DNA from: Candidatus Dormiibacterota bacterium
GTDB lineage: Bacteria > Chloroflexota > Dormibacteria > Aeolococcales > Aeolococcaceae
Assembly: GCA_003153505.1 (NCBI GenBank)
Contig: PLZA01000066.1
Span: 1 to 42,362 of the forward strand
Reading direction: 5' to 3'
Length of the DNA: 42,362 bases
Of this stretch, positions 24,137 to 33,043 are shown in pieces. Position 1 is the stretch's first letter; the number at the start of each line of letters is the position of its first letter. Both the position numbers and the translations under genes were made by a program. The notes beneath the pieces are model-generated. The model had not been told where the DNA came from, ran no database searches, and saw only the letters and a list, made by a program, of their open reading frames with translations.

Positions 24137-25236
24137 TCGTCGCGTCCAGCGCCGACGAGGCGCTGATGGACGCTGCCCTCGCCGCGGCCAGGTCGGCCGA
24201 CTACGCGACGAGTCCCAACCCCATGGTGGGATGCGTCATCGCACGCGGAGGAGCGGTGATCGCCACCGGCGCCCACCGCAAGGCCGGCGAGCCCCATGCG
24301 GAGATCGAAGCGCTGGCTGGCGCGGGCGAGCGAGCCCGCGATGCCGACGTGTACGTCACCCTCGAGCCCTGCGCGCACCACGGGCGCACACCCCCGTGTG
24401 TCGATGCGCTCATCGCTGCAGCCCCGCGCCGGGTGGTTGCTGCCATGAGCGACCCAAACCCGCGGGTCGACGGGCGTGGCATCGACGTGCTGCGCGCCGC
24501 CGGGATCGTGGTGGAGGTGGGCGTGCGCGAGGCAGCGGCGCGGCGGCTGAATGAGTTCTATGTCACACACATCACCACCGGGCTGCCCTTCGTCACCGCG
24601 AAGTTCGCCGCATCGCTCGACGGCAGGATCGCCACGGCAAGCGGCGACTCACGATGGATCACGTCTGAAGCGTGCCGTGCCATCGCGCATCGCCTCAGGC
24701 ACATGCACGACGCGGTCCTGGTGGGGATCGGGACGGTGGCGGCCGACGACCCTGCGCTGACCACCCGCCTCGAGGGTGGGCGGTCACCGCTTCGGGTGGT
24801 TGTCGACAGTGCGCTCCGCGTCCGTGAGGATGCTCGCCTCCTGCGGCCAGGTCCCGGCGAGACACTGATCGCGACCACGACCCGGGCCGATCCGAGCGCC
24901 CTTGCCCGGCTGCGCGCTCGCGGGGTGACGGTGGAGATCCTCGATCAGGGGCCAGGCGGAGTCGATCTCGGCGCCCTGCTCGGGCTGCTGGGGAGCCGCA
25001 GCGTGATCAGCGTGCTCGTCGAGGGCGGCGCCGGAGTGCTGGGGTCCGCCTTCGACGCCGGCCTGGTCGACAAGGTCGTGGCCATGCTGGCGCCGCGGAT
25101 CATCGGCGGCGCCGCCGCGCCCGGTGCCGTCGGCGGAGCCGGCGCCGCCAGCCTGAAGGCGGCACCTCTGCTTCGCGAGGTCTCCGTGGAAACCGCCGGT
25201 CCCGATCTCGTGGTGACCGGATACTGTGTACGCTGA
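24133..25236 (+). CDS. ribD: RibD, bifunctional pyrimidine deaminase/reductase
   Basis: The 367-residue protein carries out the two steps after GTP cyclohydrolase II in riboflavin synthesis. The N-terminal deaminase (to about residue 145) has [10 protein letters not shown] with the zinc His and catalytic Glu, and [12 protein letters not shown] with the two zinc Cys. The C-terminal reductase (about 150-367) has [20 protein letters not shown] and [15 protein letters not shown], the NADPH-binding type sequence of the family. GTG 24133 overlaps the rlmN stop by 4 nt. Confidence 0.96.
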   Translation: MIVASSADEALMDAALAAARSADYATSPNPMVGCVIARGGAVIATGAHRKAGEPHAEIEALAGAGERARDADVYVTLEPCAHHGRTPPCVDALIAAAPRRVVAAMSDPNPRVDGRGIDVLRAAGIVVEVGVREAAARRLNEFYVTHITTGLPFVTAKFAASLDGRIATASGDSRWITSEACRAIAHRLRHMHDAVLVGIGTVAADDPALTTRLEGGRSPLRVVVDSALRVREDARLLRPGPGETLIATTTRADPSALARLRARGVTVEILDQGPGGVDLGALLGLLGSRSVISVLVEGGAGVLGSAFDAGLVDKVVAMLAPRIIGGAAAPGAVGGAGAASLKAAPLLREVSVETAGPDLVVTGYCVR

Positions 25237-25257
25237 GTTCGAGGAGAACGAAACAGC

Positions 25258-25875
25258 GTGTTCAGCGGCATCGTCGAGACCCTCGGCACGGTACGGCCCC
25301 GGGCGCCCGGGCGGATCGAGGTCGTGCCGCGGACACCGTTCCCGCGCCTCGAGGTCGGCGAGAGCGTCGCCGTCAACGGCGTGTGCCTCACCGTGGCGTC
25401 GGTGGCCGACCTCGGCTTCGCGGCAGACGTAATGCCCGAGACGTTGCAGCGCACGACGCTTGGGGGGCTTGATCTCGGCGCGACGGTCAATCTCGAGCGC
25501 GCGCTGCGCTTCGGCGACCTCGTCGGCGGCCACGTGATGGCCGGCCATGTCGACGGCACCGGCATCGTCACCGCGCTCCGGGAGGATGCCAACGCGCGCT
25601 GGGTGACGATAGCGACACCGGACGATCTCATCGATCTCATCGCCGAGAAAGGCTGCATCGCCGTCGACGGCATCAGCCTCACGGTGGTCGACGTGTTCGA
25701 GGCGGCGTTCACCGTGTCGCTCATCCCCGTGACCCTCGCGGTCACCGTGGCCGGCGCATGGAGGGTGGGGACCGCGGTGAACCTCGAGGTCGACCTCATC
25801 GCCCGCTACGTCGCGCGGACACTTGCGGCACGCGATGGAACCGCCGTCTTCCCCGCGCTCGCACGGGAGGGATGA
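25258..25875 (+). CDS. ribE: riboflavin synthase, alpha chain
   Basis: The 205-residue enzyme dismutates two molecules of dimethyl-ribityllumazine to riboflavin. It shows the internal duplication of two lumazine-binding barrels: [10 protein letters not shown]...VNGVCLTV in the first half and [11 protein letters not shown]...VDGISLTV in the second. The N-terminal MFSGIVE is nearly invariant and fixes the GTG start at 25258, which has a GAGGAGAA ribosome-binding site upstream. It lies between ribD and ribBA with short spacing. Confidence 0.96.
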   Translation: MFSGIVETLGTVRPRAPGRIEVVPRTPFPRLEVGESVAVNGVCLTVASVADLGFAADVMPETLQRTTLGGLDLGATVNLERALRFGDLVGGHVMAGHVDGTGIVTALREDANARWVTIATPDDLIDLIAEKGCIAVDGISLTVVDVFEAAFTVSLIPVTLAVTVAGAWRVGTAVNLEVDLIARYVARTLAARDGTAVFPALAREG

Positions 25876-25879
25876 CTCG

Positions 25880-27103
25880 ATGAGCCTGGCGACCGTCGAG
25901 GAAGCGATCGCCGACATCCGCGCCGGCAAGTTCGTGATCATCGTCGATGACGAGGACCGTGAGAACGAAGGCGATCTCGCGATCGCCGCCGATCGGATCA
26001 CCCCCGAGGCGGTCAACTTCATGGCCACCTACGGACGCGGCCTGATCTGCGTGCCGGTGGAGGGGTGGCGCCTCGACGAGCTCGGCGTCGGTGCGATGGT
26101 CGATGACAACACCTCGCGATTCGGCACCGCATTCACGGTCACCGTCGAGGCGATCGGACATGGGGTCACCACCGGCATCAGCGCCTTCGATCGCGCCACC
26201 ACGATCCGCCTGCTCTGCGACGAGCACGCGAAACCGAGCGACTTTGCCAAGCCTGGGCACACGTTTCCGCTCCGAGCGGCGGTGGGCGGTGTGCTCGAAC
26301 GCGCCGGCCAGACCGAGGCGATCGTCGATCTGTGCAAGCTCGCCGGGCGCTTTCCCGCGGGCGTGATCTGCGAGGTGATGCGCGCCGACGGCCGCATGGC
26401 GCGGCGGCCCGATCTCGACGTGTTCGCGGCCGAGCACGACATCAGGATCGTGACCGTCGACGACATCATCGCGTTCCGCCGCCGCAACGAACGGCTCGTC
26501 GAGCGCGGCGCGACGACGACATTGCCCACCGAGTACGGCACGGTCGTCGCGCTGGCCTACGAGGACGTGATCACGCACGCGACCCACATGGCACTGGTCT
26601 GGGGTGACGTGCGCGGCGACGAGCCCGTGCTCGTGCGCGTGCACAGCGAATGCCTCACCGGCGACGTGTTCGGATCGCAGCGCTGCGATTGTCAGGCGCA
26701 ACTCCACAAGGCGATGACGATGATCGCCGACGCAGGTCGCGGCGTCCTCGTGTATCTGCGCCAGGAGGGACGGGGGATCGGCCTCATGGACAAGCTGCGC
26801 GCGTACGCGCTGCAGGATCGCGGGCTCGATACCGTGGAGGCCAACGTGAGCCTCGGATTACCGATCGACAAACGCGATTACGGAATCGGCACTCAGATCC
26901 TCTCGGACATCGGGGTCAAGCGGATGGTGGTGCTGACCAACAACCCGAAGAAGTACTACGGCCTCAGCGGGTATGGGCTGGAGGTCACCGATCAGATCCC
27001 GCTGGTGATCCCGGCAAACGCGCACAACGAGCGATACCTGCGCGCCAAGCAGGAGAAGCTCGGCCACAGCCTGGATTTCGACGATGCCGTCGACGCGGTA
27101 TGA
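25880..27103 (+). CDS. ribBA: RibBA, DHBP synthase / GTP cyclohydrolase II
   Basis: The 407-residue protein joins both entry enzymes of the riboflavin pathway. The N-terminal ~200 residues are 3,4-dihydroxy-2-butanone-4-phosphate synthase ([20 protein letters not shown], then GHTFPLRA with the catalytic His). The C-terminal half is GTP cyclohydrolase II, with zinc ligands in [17 protein letters not shown] and the GTP-binding segment [20 protein letters not shown]. The start ATG 25880 lies 4 nt after the ribE stop, behind a GGGAGG. Its end overlaps ribH by 20 nt. Confidence 0.97.
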   Translation: MSLATVEEAIADIRAGKFVIIVDDEDRENEGDLAIAADRITPEAVNFMATYGRGLICVPVEGWRLDELGVGAMVDDNTSRFGTAFTVTVEAIGHGVTTGISAFDRATTIRLLCDEHAKPSDFAKPGHTFPLRAAVGGVLERAGQTEAIVDLCKLAGRFPAGVICEVMRADGRMARRPDLDVFAAEHDIRIVTVDDIIAFRRRNERLVERGATTTLPTEYGTVVALAYEDVITHATHMALVWGDVRGDEPVLVRVHSECLTGDVFGSQRCDCQAQLHKAMTMIADAGRGVLVYLRQEGRGIGLMDKLRAYALQDRGLDTVEANVSLGLPIDKRDYGIGTQILSDIGVKRMVVLTNNPKKYYGLSGYGLEVTDQIPLVIPANAHNERYLRAKQEKLGHSLDFDDAVDAV

Positions 27104-27638
27104 CGCCGGCGCCGGCACGGCCGGCGCGCCGATCGAGGGCGCGCGCGTCCGCACGGGGAGCCTCGACGCCACGGGCATGCGTGTCGGCGTCGTGGTCTCG
27201 CGCTTCAACGACATCATCTCGACCCGGCTGCTCGACGGGGCCGTCGACGCGCTGCGCCGGCACGGCGTCGCCGCTGGCGACATCGAGGTCGTCTGGGTGC
27301 CGGGCGCGTTCGAGATCCCGATCGCGGCACGCGAGCTGGCGAAGTCCGGTGGCATCGATGCGATCGTCTGCCTGGGTGCGGTGATTCGCGGCGACACCGC
27401 GCACTTCGAGTACGTCGCCGGTGGTGCGGCCGACGGGATCGCGTCGGTTCACGCCACCACCGGGGTCCCCGCGACCTTTGGCGTGCTGACCGTCGACACC
27501 GTTGAGCAGGCGACCGATCGAGCCGGCGGCAAGCACGGGAACAAGGGAGCGGAAGCAGCGGAGGCAGCGATCGAGATGGCGTCGCTGCTTCGCGAGCTGC
27601 GCCTCCCGGGGACGGCCGGGCAGCGCCCGGCTTCATGA
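27084..27638 (+). CDS. ribH: lumazine synthase (6,7-dimethyl-8-ribityllumazine synthase)
   Basis: The 184-residue protein condenses the pyrimidine and DHBP to the riboflavin precursor, usually as a pentamer or 60-mer cage. GMRVGVVVSRFNDIISTRLL, WVPGAFEIPIAARELAKSG and CLGAVIRGDTAHFEYVAGG (with the active-site His) are the family's three signatures. The N-terminal ~30 residues before GMRVG are longer than usual. It is the last intact gene of the rlmN-rib operon. Its stop overlaps the ATG of a truncated BtuF-like gene by 4 nt. I see no FMN-riboswitch-like leader anywhere upstream in the operon. Confidence 0.95.
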   Translation: MPSTRYDAGAGTAGAPIEGARVRTGSLDATGMRVGVVVSRFNDIISTRLLDGAVDALRRHGVAAGDIEVVWVPGAFEIPIAARELAKSGGIDAIVCLGAVIRGDTAHFEYVAGGAADGIASVHATTGVPATFGVLTVDTVEQATDRAGGKHGNKGAEAAEAAIEMASLLRELRLPGTAGQRPAS

Positions 27639-27742
27639 GCGCGGCGGTGCGCACCGTCTCGCTGCTGCCGAGCGCGACCGAGATCCTGGTCCTGGCGGTG
27701 CCGCCTACTGGAACCAGCCCGCGACGTCGAGGATCGCGTTGA
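27635..27742 (+). pseudogene. 5' stub of a BtuF-like ABC-transporter binding-protein gene
   Basis: The ATG overlaps the ribH stop (ATGA). The first 18 codons read VRTVSLLPSATEIL after a short lead, the hallmark opening of BtuF/cobalamin-type substrate-binding proteins. The sequence then turns into VLAVPPTGTSPRRR and stops at 27742. From about 27690 it is actually the antisense of the large minus-strand gene. The gene is therefore cut after about 55 bases, and everything downstream of the break is foreign to it. Confidence 0.65.
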
Positions 27743-28985
27743 TCGTCCCGAGCGCGTTGTAGAGGTTCAGGTTGCCGTCGGTGGCGAGCCCTCCGGTCTG
27801 GGCGAGACTCGTGATCGTCAGGTTGGCGATGACCTGGCCGGTCGTCGGATTCAGGTCCGATGCGCGCGGCGGCGATGTCGCGTCGGCCGGATAGAGCACG
27901 AGGTAGGTTGCAGCCGTTCCCGCGACGCCGGTGAGGTTGGCCACGACCGCCAAGGGCGGCGGCGCGTTCGCGAACCAGGCAGGCACCGCGACGATCCCGG
28001 CCACATGGACCAGGATGTGGGCATTCTTCGCGAGCGGCTGACCCTGGCACCTGGAACCGAGTGATGGGCGGGTATCGCAGATCCGCGTCGGCGGGACCGA
28101 GTAGAAGAATGCCCCCGGGGCCGCGCTGGCTTTGCCGAACCACCCGTTCACGTCGATGATGTAGTTGATGCTTCCGGCCGCGTTGTACAGACAGATGTCC
28201 TGGGTAGGACCGAGGTTCGAGATCACGCGGTTGGGGAGGCTCGTTCCCGCGGCCGGGTTCATGTTCGAGAATGACGGCGCTCCGTTCGGACAGGCGTCAC
28301 CCGGCGTGGTCGGCACCGCCACGGCAAGGAAGGTGGTCGGTGCCGTCCCGGCCGTTCCCGTCAGATTGAACGCCGCTGCGGCCGCGGTGCCGTCGCTGGG
28401 GATGTGCGGGGTGGTCAGCGACCCACCGATCGGGACGCCCGAGAGCACCACCTTGACCCATGCGCCGGCCTTGAGCGGAACACTTGCCGCGCCCGGAGCG
28501 CATTCGGTGCCCATGCCGCCGCGCGAATCGCAGATCCGTAAGGGGGGAACGCTGTGGAACGCGCCTGCGGACGATCCGGCAGGGGTCGCGAAATACCCTT
28601 CGACATCAACGATCACGTCCGCGCTGCCTGCGGCATTAAGCAGGTCTATCTGCCCCGCGAAGGTCAGCGTGCCGAGTTGGACAATCGCGAGGTTCGATCC
28701 AACCGCCCCGTTGTTGAGGTTGATGTTGGAAGCGCCCGGCGCCGACCCGCCCGCCGGATACGCCACGACGTACGTGCCGCCGGGGCCGTGGTCAATGGCG
28801 GTGATGTTGACGACCACGGCCTGAGCGCCCACGGGCACTGGCCCGCCCGTCATCTGGACAGCCATGAACTTGCCAGATCCAAGCGTTCCTTTCCCCGCGG
28901 CGTTGCACGGGTTGGGGCTGATCCCCGGGCCGACATGTCTCGTGTCGCAGATGCGGAACGGATTGACCGCCGTGTAAGCGCCCGG
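27705..28985 (-). repeat. three tandem copies of a C-terminal beta domain
   Basis: Each copy starts near RICD[ST]R, has a middle VVVNITAI/AAFNLTGT/VVANLTGV segment and V.YPA or V.VPT strands, then LYNAAGS or LLNAAGS, and ends D[VI].G[YW]F. This is the cell-surface C-terminal module often seen in multi-copy in actinobacterial proteins. Confidence 0.7.
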
Positions 28986-31481
28986 TGCGATGTACGTGTA
29001 CTTGTCGGGAGCGCCGGTGTTCGAGGTGCCGCCTCCCGTCACCACCTGGATGTCGACGGTGCCAGCTGCGAATGCCGGCGTGTATACGTCGATGGTCGTC
29101 GTCCCAATCTGCTGGAAGCAACCGTTCGCGGACCCCGGGCACGGAAACGCGTTTGACGACGGAATGTCCTTTGTGCTGACGACTGTGCTGAAGAGGATGT
29201 CGGTGGCGCCGAATCCCTGAGTCGGATCACCGAAGTTCGCCCCGAGGACGGTCACGTAGGCGTTGCCACCGGCGGCACCGAATTTCGGTGAGACAGTCGT
29301 CACGGTCGGGAACGCCGCAACGTACGTATACCTGTCCGCCGAGGCAATGGCACTGGTTCCGCCGGCCGTGGTGATCGTGATGTCATGGATCCCGCCGGAG
29401 GCCGTTGGCAGCATGGACGGGATGGTGATCGAGGTCGCACTGGTGACCGTGAACGCGGGGTTCCCAACACCGGAGATGGTCACGGTGGTCGCCGAGAACC
29501 CGCCGAACTGGAAACCGGTCCCGGTGACCGTGACGCTATTGGTGCCAAGCAAAGCGCCGGCGCTTGGGGACACGTTGGTGACGGTGGGGATCGGCATGTA
29601 CGTGTACGTATCGGCTGACGATGTCACGCTGGTGCCGAGGGGGGTGGTGACGGTGATATCGACCGTCGCAGCGGACCCGTTCGCCGGGAAGCTGTCCACC
29701 GTGATCTGCGTCGTGCTCACGATGTTGAAGCACGGAGAACCGGGGCAGACGGACACTGCGTGCGTTCCCACGTTGACCACGCTGGTATTGGGGAATCCCG
29801 TCCCGTTGACGGTGACCGTGTTGCCCCCGGCGAGAACGCCGTCAGCCGGCGAGACGCTCGTGACCGTCGGCAGCGGCTCGTACGTGTATTGATCCGCGCC
29901 CGATAGCGGGCTCGTCCCGCCGGGAGTCTGCACCGTGATATCAACCGGACCGGCCGCGTGCAGCGGCATGTTGTTGACGGTGATCGAGGCGGGGCTGTTG
30001 ACGATGAAGCACGGAGATCCGGGACATGTCGTCGAGATGTCGGTCGCACCCACGAAGACGTCGGACGTCGTGAATCCGGTGCCCTGGAAATTGGTGCCAG
30101 TGAGCCCGACCGAGTTGCCGCCTCCCGCGGGACCCGTGGGTGGTACGACAGCCGTGACCGTCGGCGCAGCGACATACTGATATTGATCGGGTACGGAAGT
30201 CAGGCTGAGGCCACCGGCCGTCGTGACGGTGATGTCCACGGTCCCGGCCGCGTGCCCGGGCAGATCCCTCACCGTGATCGACGTCGACCCGCCGACGTCG
30301 AAACAGGGGCTGGTGGGAGTGCCGGGACACGGCGTCGCGGTGACCCCCGTTGTATCGACCGTGACGCGGGTTGCGCTGAACAGGGAGCCCGATGAGAAGC
30401 CGGTACCGGCAATCGTGATCGTGTTCGTTCCGCCGATGGGCCCGTCGCCCGGCGTGACATTGGTGACGGTTGGCACCGGCGCGTACGCGTACTCGTCAGC
30501 AGCTGTGACCGGGCTCGTGCCGCCGGGTGTCTCTACCGTGATGTCGACGGTGCCCGCAGCGTGCGAGGGGAGACCTTGAATGCTGATCGTGGTGTTCGTG
30601 GCTGTGAAGCAGGGAGGTCCAGGACACGGCGAGATGGGGTTCGCACCGACGAATACCGTGGTGGCGCCCGTGAAGTCACTCCCTGTGACGGTGATGTTGT
30701 TGCCGCCACCGAGCACTCCTGCGGTCGGTGAGACGCCGGTCACCGCGGGACTGACTTGGTATGTGTACTTATCACCGCTGGATATGGCGCTCACGCCACC
30801 CACGCTGTGCACCGTGATGTCGACCGGGCCTACGGCGTGCACGGGCATGTCCTGCAGGGTGATCTTGGTGGCGCTGTTGATGGTGAAGCAGGGGTTGGTC
30901 GGCGTCCCAGGGCACGGCACGATGCTGACGTCGGTAGCGCCAACGAAAACGTCGGTGGCGGCGAAATTGGCGTTGGATACGCCGTTGTTCGACTCAAAAC
31001 CCGTCCCGGTGACAACAATCGGGCCGTTGTGGCCGCCGGTAGGACCTGTGGGCGGGGAGACGCCGGTCACTGTCGGCACCGGTGCATAGACATACGTGTC
31101 GGCAGGAGCTGTCGCACTCGTCTGCACCGACGTACCGTCGGTCGATGACGTCGTGACCGTTATGTCCACGAGGCCGGTGCCTGCGGGCGGCGTTGCGGCG
31201 ATGGTCGTCGAATTTGTCACCGAGAAACTTGCGGACGTTCCCCCAAACGAGACGTCGGTCGTCGTAAACCCGGTGCCGCTGAATCCGGTGCCGTGAATCG
31301 TGATCGCCGGAGACCCACCGCTTTGGGGACCGGAATCAGGACTCACCGACGTGACGGCGGGGGCGTCCTGCTGCACCACCAGGAGGTCGCTGGACGGCGT
31401 CGTCGATGTACCTCCGGGCGTCACCACCACCGTGTCGTACTGGCCGGGCGCGATGTTCGTCGCGGGGAGGTCGATCGGCAT
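27705..31481 (-). CDS. large IPT/TIG-repeat secreted protein, 3' part of a frameshifted gene
   Basis: The 1258 residues hold about eight and a half IPT/TIG beta-sandwich repeats of about 90 residues. The repeated plan is PTVTxVSPxxGPxGGxN, then xVTGTGF, then CPGxPCF, then ITV..P.HAAGxVDITV and TPGGTS..S.AD.YTY. Three copies of a ~130-residue beta domain follow, beginning FRICDTRHVGPG, LRICDSRGGMG and TRICDTRPSLG. They end DVEGYF, DVNGWF and DVAGWFQ, as in actinobacterial surface proteins. The true N-terminus lies in the neighbouring frame. With the missing base restored at 31556-31558 the two parts read as one protein of about 1,500 residues. Roles in surface adhesion or a sheath are plausible but not shown. 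Confidence 0.85.
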   Translation of the reverse strand: MPIDLPATNIAPGQYDTVVVTPGGTSTTPSSDLLVVQQDAPAVTSVSPDSGPQSGGSPAITIHGTGFSGTGFTTTDVSFGGTSASFSVTNSTTIAATPPAGTGLVDITVTTSSTDGTSVQTSATAPADTYVYAPVPTVTGVSPPTGPTGGHNGPIVVTGTGFESNNGVSNANFAATDVFVGATDVSIVPCPGTPTNPCFTINSATKITLQDMPVHAVGPVDITVHSVGGVSAISSGDKYTYQVSPAVTGVSPTAGVLGGGNNITVTGSDFTGATTVFVGANPISPCPGPPCFTATNTTISIQGLPSHAAGTVDITVETPGGTSPVTAADEYAYAPVPTVTNVTPGDGPIGGTNTITIAGTGFSSGSLFSATRVTVDTTGVTATPCPGTPTSPCFDVGGSTSITVRDLPGHAAGTVDITVTTAGGLSLTSVPDQYQYVAAPTVTAVVPPTGPAGGGNSVGLTGTNFQGTGFTTSDVFVGATDISTTCPGSPCFIVNSPASITVNNMPLHAAGPVDITVQTPGGTSPLSGADQYTYEPLPTVTSVSPADGVLAGGNTVTVNGTGFPNTSVVNVGTHAVSVCPGSPCFNIVSTTQITVDSFPANGSAATVDITVTTPLGTSVTSSADTYTYMPIPTVTNVSPSAGALLGTNSVTVTGTGFQFGGFSATTVTISGVGNPAFTVTSATSITIPSMLPTASGGIHDITITTAGGTSAIASADRYTYVAAFPTVTTVSPKFGAAGGNAYVTVLGANFGDPTQGFGATDILFSTVVSTKDIPSSNAFPCPGSANGCFQQIGTTTIDVYTPAFAAGTVDIQVVTGGGTSNTGAPDKYTYIAPGAYTAVNPFRICDTRHVGPGISPNPCNAAGKGTLGSGKFMAVQMTGGPVPVGAQAVVVNITAIDHGPGGTYVVAYPAGGSAPGASNINLNNGAVGSNLAIVQLGTLTFAGQIDLLNAAGSADVIVDVEGYFATPAGSSAGAFHSVPPLRICDSRGGMGTECAPGAASVPLKAGAWVKVVLSGVPIGGSLTTPHIPSDGTAAAAAFNLTGTAGTAPTTFLAVAVPTTPGDACPNGAPSFSNMNPAAGTSLPNRVISNLGPTQDICLYNAAGSINYIIDVNGWFGKASAAPGAFFYSVPPTRICDTRPSLGSRCQGQPLAKNAHILVHVAGIVAVPAWFANAPPPLAVVANLTGVAGTAATYLVLYPADATSPPRASDLNPTTGQVIANLTITSLAQTGGLATDGNLNLYNALGTINAILDVAGWFQ

Positions 31482-31975
31482 GTGCGTGTCGTTGGTGAAA
31501 TCAAAGCAATCGGGCTGACCGGAGCTCGAGCACGGAGTCGCAGCGCCACGGTCGGCCCGGTGAATGTCGGCACCAGGTCCACCTCCGTCACCGCAGAAGT
31601 GGTCGGCGGCCCCGGAATGGAGAAGTTGGTGCCAGTCACCGTGATCCCCGTCGCCCCTTCACTCTGGGGGCTGGCGACGTTGGTGACCGTGGGCTGGTCA
31701 AGGAATGTGTAGTAGTCGCTCGGGGGATTCAGCGTGCCGGGGAAGCTTGGATTGTCGACGATGACGTCAGAAGAGCCTGCGCTGTCAGGGGGTGTGGTCG
31801 CGGTGATCACGGTGTCGCTCACAAAAGTGAAGCAGCCACCAGGCGACGGACAGGAGTTGGCCGTGATGACCGTCCCGCCGATGACCACATCGCTGACGTC
31901 CGTGAACCCCGTCCCATTGATCGTGATCGACGTCCCGACGCCTGACCGCCCAGCGGCCGGCACAACGCTCGTGAC
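28985..31975 (-). repeat. ten tandem IPT/TIG-domain repeats
   Basis: Ten diverged coding repeats of about 270-330 bp can be laid out by their recurring PTVT-VSP-GP-GG-N openings and AD.YTY ends. Eight of them retain a CPG...CF pair-of-Cys loop or its trace. Two Cys per repeat in the CPGSPCF segment suggests a small disulfide loop in each domain. Confidence 0.75.
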
Positions 31976-32239
31976 CATCGCCGAGACATCCGTCGGGACA
32001 TTGCTCCGTCCCACATGGGCGAGGCGCCATGGCCGGCTCGACACCGGCCTGGCCGTAGAGATCGGGGCGGTCGTGAAAGAGGCAACCGCGGCGACAGGCC
32101 TGCTCGTCGCCGCCCGGACCGCCGCCCGCGCCACAACCGGCGCCGCCGTCGTGACGACAGGCGCCACGGCGCCGCCATTAGCGCCGATGAGCGTCGCGAA
32201 ACACGCTCCGCCCAGCAGGAGCCCACGGGCTCTCATCAT
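31421..32239 (-). CDS. large IPT/TIG-repeat secreted protein, 5' part with signal peptide
   Basis: The start ATG 32239 (or 32236) follows GGAGGA at a good distance. A basic start (MMRARG) and hydrophobic helix (LLLGGACFATLIGANGGAVA) form a signal peptide. An Ala/Val/Arg-rich spacer and then IPT repeat 1 (from about 31975, VTSVVPAAGRSGVGTSITIN) and most of repeat 2 follow. At about 31556 the frame leaves the repeat pattern, reading TGPTVALRLRARAPV and stopping at 31421. One extra G on this strand would give TGADRGAATPCSSSGQPDCF and continue in the frame of the 3' part. This looks like a single-base loss in a C run, either a real mutation or a sequencing error. Confidence 0.78.
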   Translation of the reverse strand: MMRARGLLLGGACFATLIGANGGAVAPVVTTAAPVVARAAVRAATSRPVAAVASFTTAPISTARPVSSRPWRLAHVGRSNVPTDVSAMVTSVVPAAGRSGVGTSITINGTGFTDVSDVVIGGTVITANSCPSPGGCFTFVSDTVITATTPPDSAGSSDVIVDNPSFPGTLNPPSDYYTFLDQPTVTNVASPQSEGATGITVTGTNFSIPGPPTTSAVTEVDLVPTFTGPTVALRLRARAPVSPIALISPTTRTCRSTSPRRTSRPASTTRWW

Positions 32240-32296
32240 CCGATCCTCCAACCGCCGCTCTCTGCGGCGATCGTACCCGGGATGCGCGGTCGAAAG

Positions 32297-32491
32297 CTAG
32301 CTTCGCGCCGCCTTCGCCTGGGTTCGCAGGCAACGGGTGCAGACCTTGGCCTTGACGTCCTTCCCCTTGACCATGAGGTGGGCGACGTGCAGGTTGGGCA
32401 GGAATCGACGCTTGGTGTGCACCTTGGAGTGGCTCACGTTGTTCCCGGCCATCGGGCCCTTCCCGCAGATATCGCAGCGCTGGGACATCAT
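32297..32491 (-). CDS. rpmB: 50S ribosomal protein L28
   Basis: The 64-residue protein begins [20 protein letters not shown] and continues [15 protein letters not shown], the L28 signature. It ends with [13 protein letters not shown]. The two C-x2-C pairs (CDIC, CTRC) mark the zinc-binding form. It is divergent from the Asp23 gene with 156 nt between starts. The second ATG (32488) is equally possible. Confidence 0.96.
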   Translation of the reverse strand: MMSQRCDICGKGPMAGNNVSHSKVHTKRRFLPNLHVAHLMVKGKDVKAKVCTRCLRTQAKAARS

Positions 32492-32647
32492 GTCTCTCGT
32501 GGGTGGGAACGCCTATCTGAGACGCGCCCGCTCTGGCGTACTAGAATTCGGCCGCAGCCACGGCGGCGGCGCCCGGCGGCCTCCGGAAATGAACCGGTGG
32601 CCGGTCGCCGAGGATACCACAGGCCCCCACCGGGCTTACGGAGATAG
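32492..32647. promoter_or_regulatory. divergent intergenic region rpmB / asp23
   Basis: This 156-nt gap must hold promoters for rpmB (minus) and for the asp23-fakA-fakB-recG run (plus). The plus strand has TAGAAT at about 32538-32543, and the minus strand reads TAGTAC in the same place, as possible -10 elements. No convincing -35 is visible for either. Confidence 0.3.
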
Positions 32648-33043
32648 GTGAAAGGCAAGGTCCGGGCGTCCGACGCACTGTCACGCACCGCATCCCTGGG
32701 CAGGATCGAGGTCTCGCCCCGGGTGGTGGCATCGATCGTCGGCCATGCGGCCAACGAGTGCTACGGCATCGTCGGGATGGCTGCGCGTGGCCTTCGAGAT
32801 GGGATTGCCGAGCGGCTGAACCGCGAGAACGTGCACCGAGGCGTCGAGATCCAGGTCACCCCCGACGGTTTGGTGATCGAGCTGTACGTCATCGTCGAGT
32901 ACGGAACCAGGATCAGCGAGGTGGCCCACAACCTCATGAGCGCGGTCAGTTACTCGGTCGAGAAGACCCTGGGGCTGCCGGTGGTTGCGGTGAACGTCAA
33001 CGTCCAGGGCATCCACGCGGAGAACGACGGTGTCCGCCACTAA
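32648..33043 (+). CDS. Asp23/Gls24 family protein
   Basis: The 131-residue protein has the family's layout: IEVSPRVVASIVGHAANECYG at the N-terminus, VTPDGLVIELYVIVEYGTRI in the middle and LGLPVVAVNVNVQGIHAEN at the end. Asp23-like proteins are tied to envelope homeostasis, and in many bacteria the gene precedes the FakA gene, as here. The GTG start 32648 follows GGAGATAG. Its end overlaps fakA by 14 nt. Confidence 0.92.
   Translation: MKGKVRASDALSRTASLGRIEVSPRVVASIVGHAANECYGIVGMAARGLRDGIAERLNRENVHRGVEIQVTPDGLVIELYVIVEYGTRISEVAHNLMSAVSYSVEKTLGLPVVAVNVNVQGIHAENDGVRH

Noticed and set aside
24784..26028. 414-codon minus-strand open frame opposite ribD/ribE
   Set aside because: Shadow composition; both plus-strand genes are unmistakable.
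28985..31975. Regular repeats that could suggest a CRISPR array
   Set aside because: Units are about 300 bp, diverged and coding (IPT domains); no short identical repeats with unique spacers.
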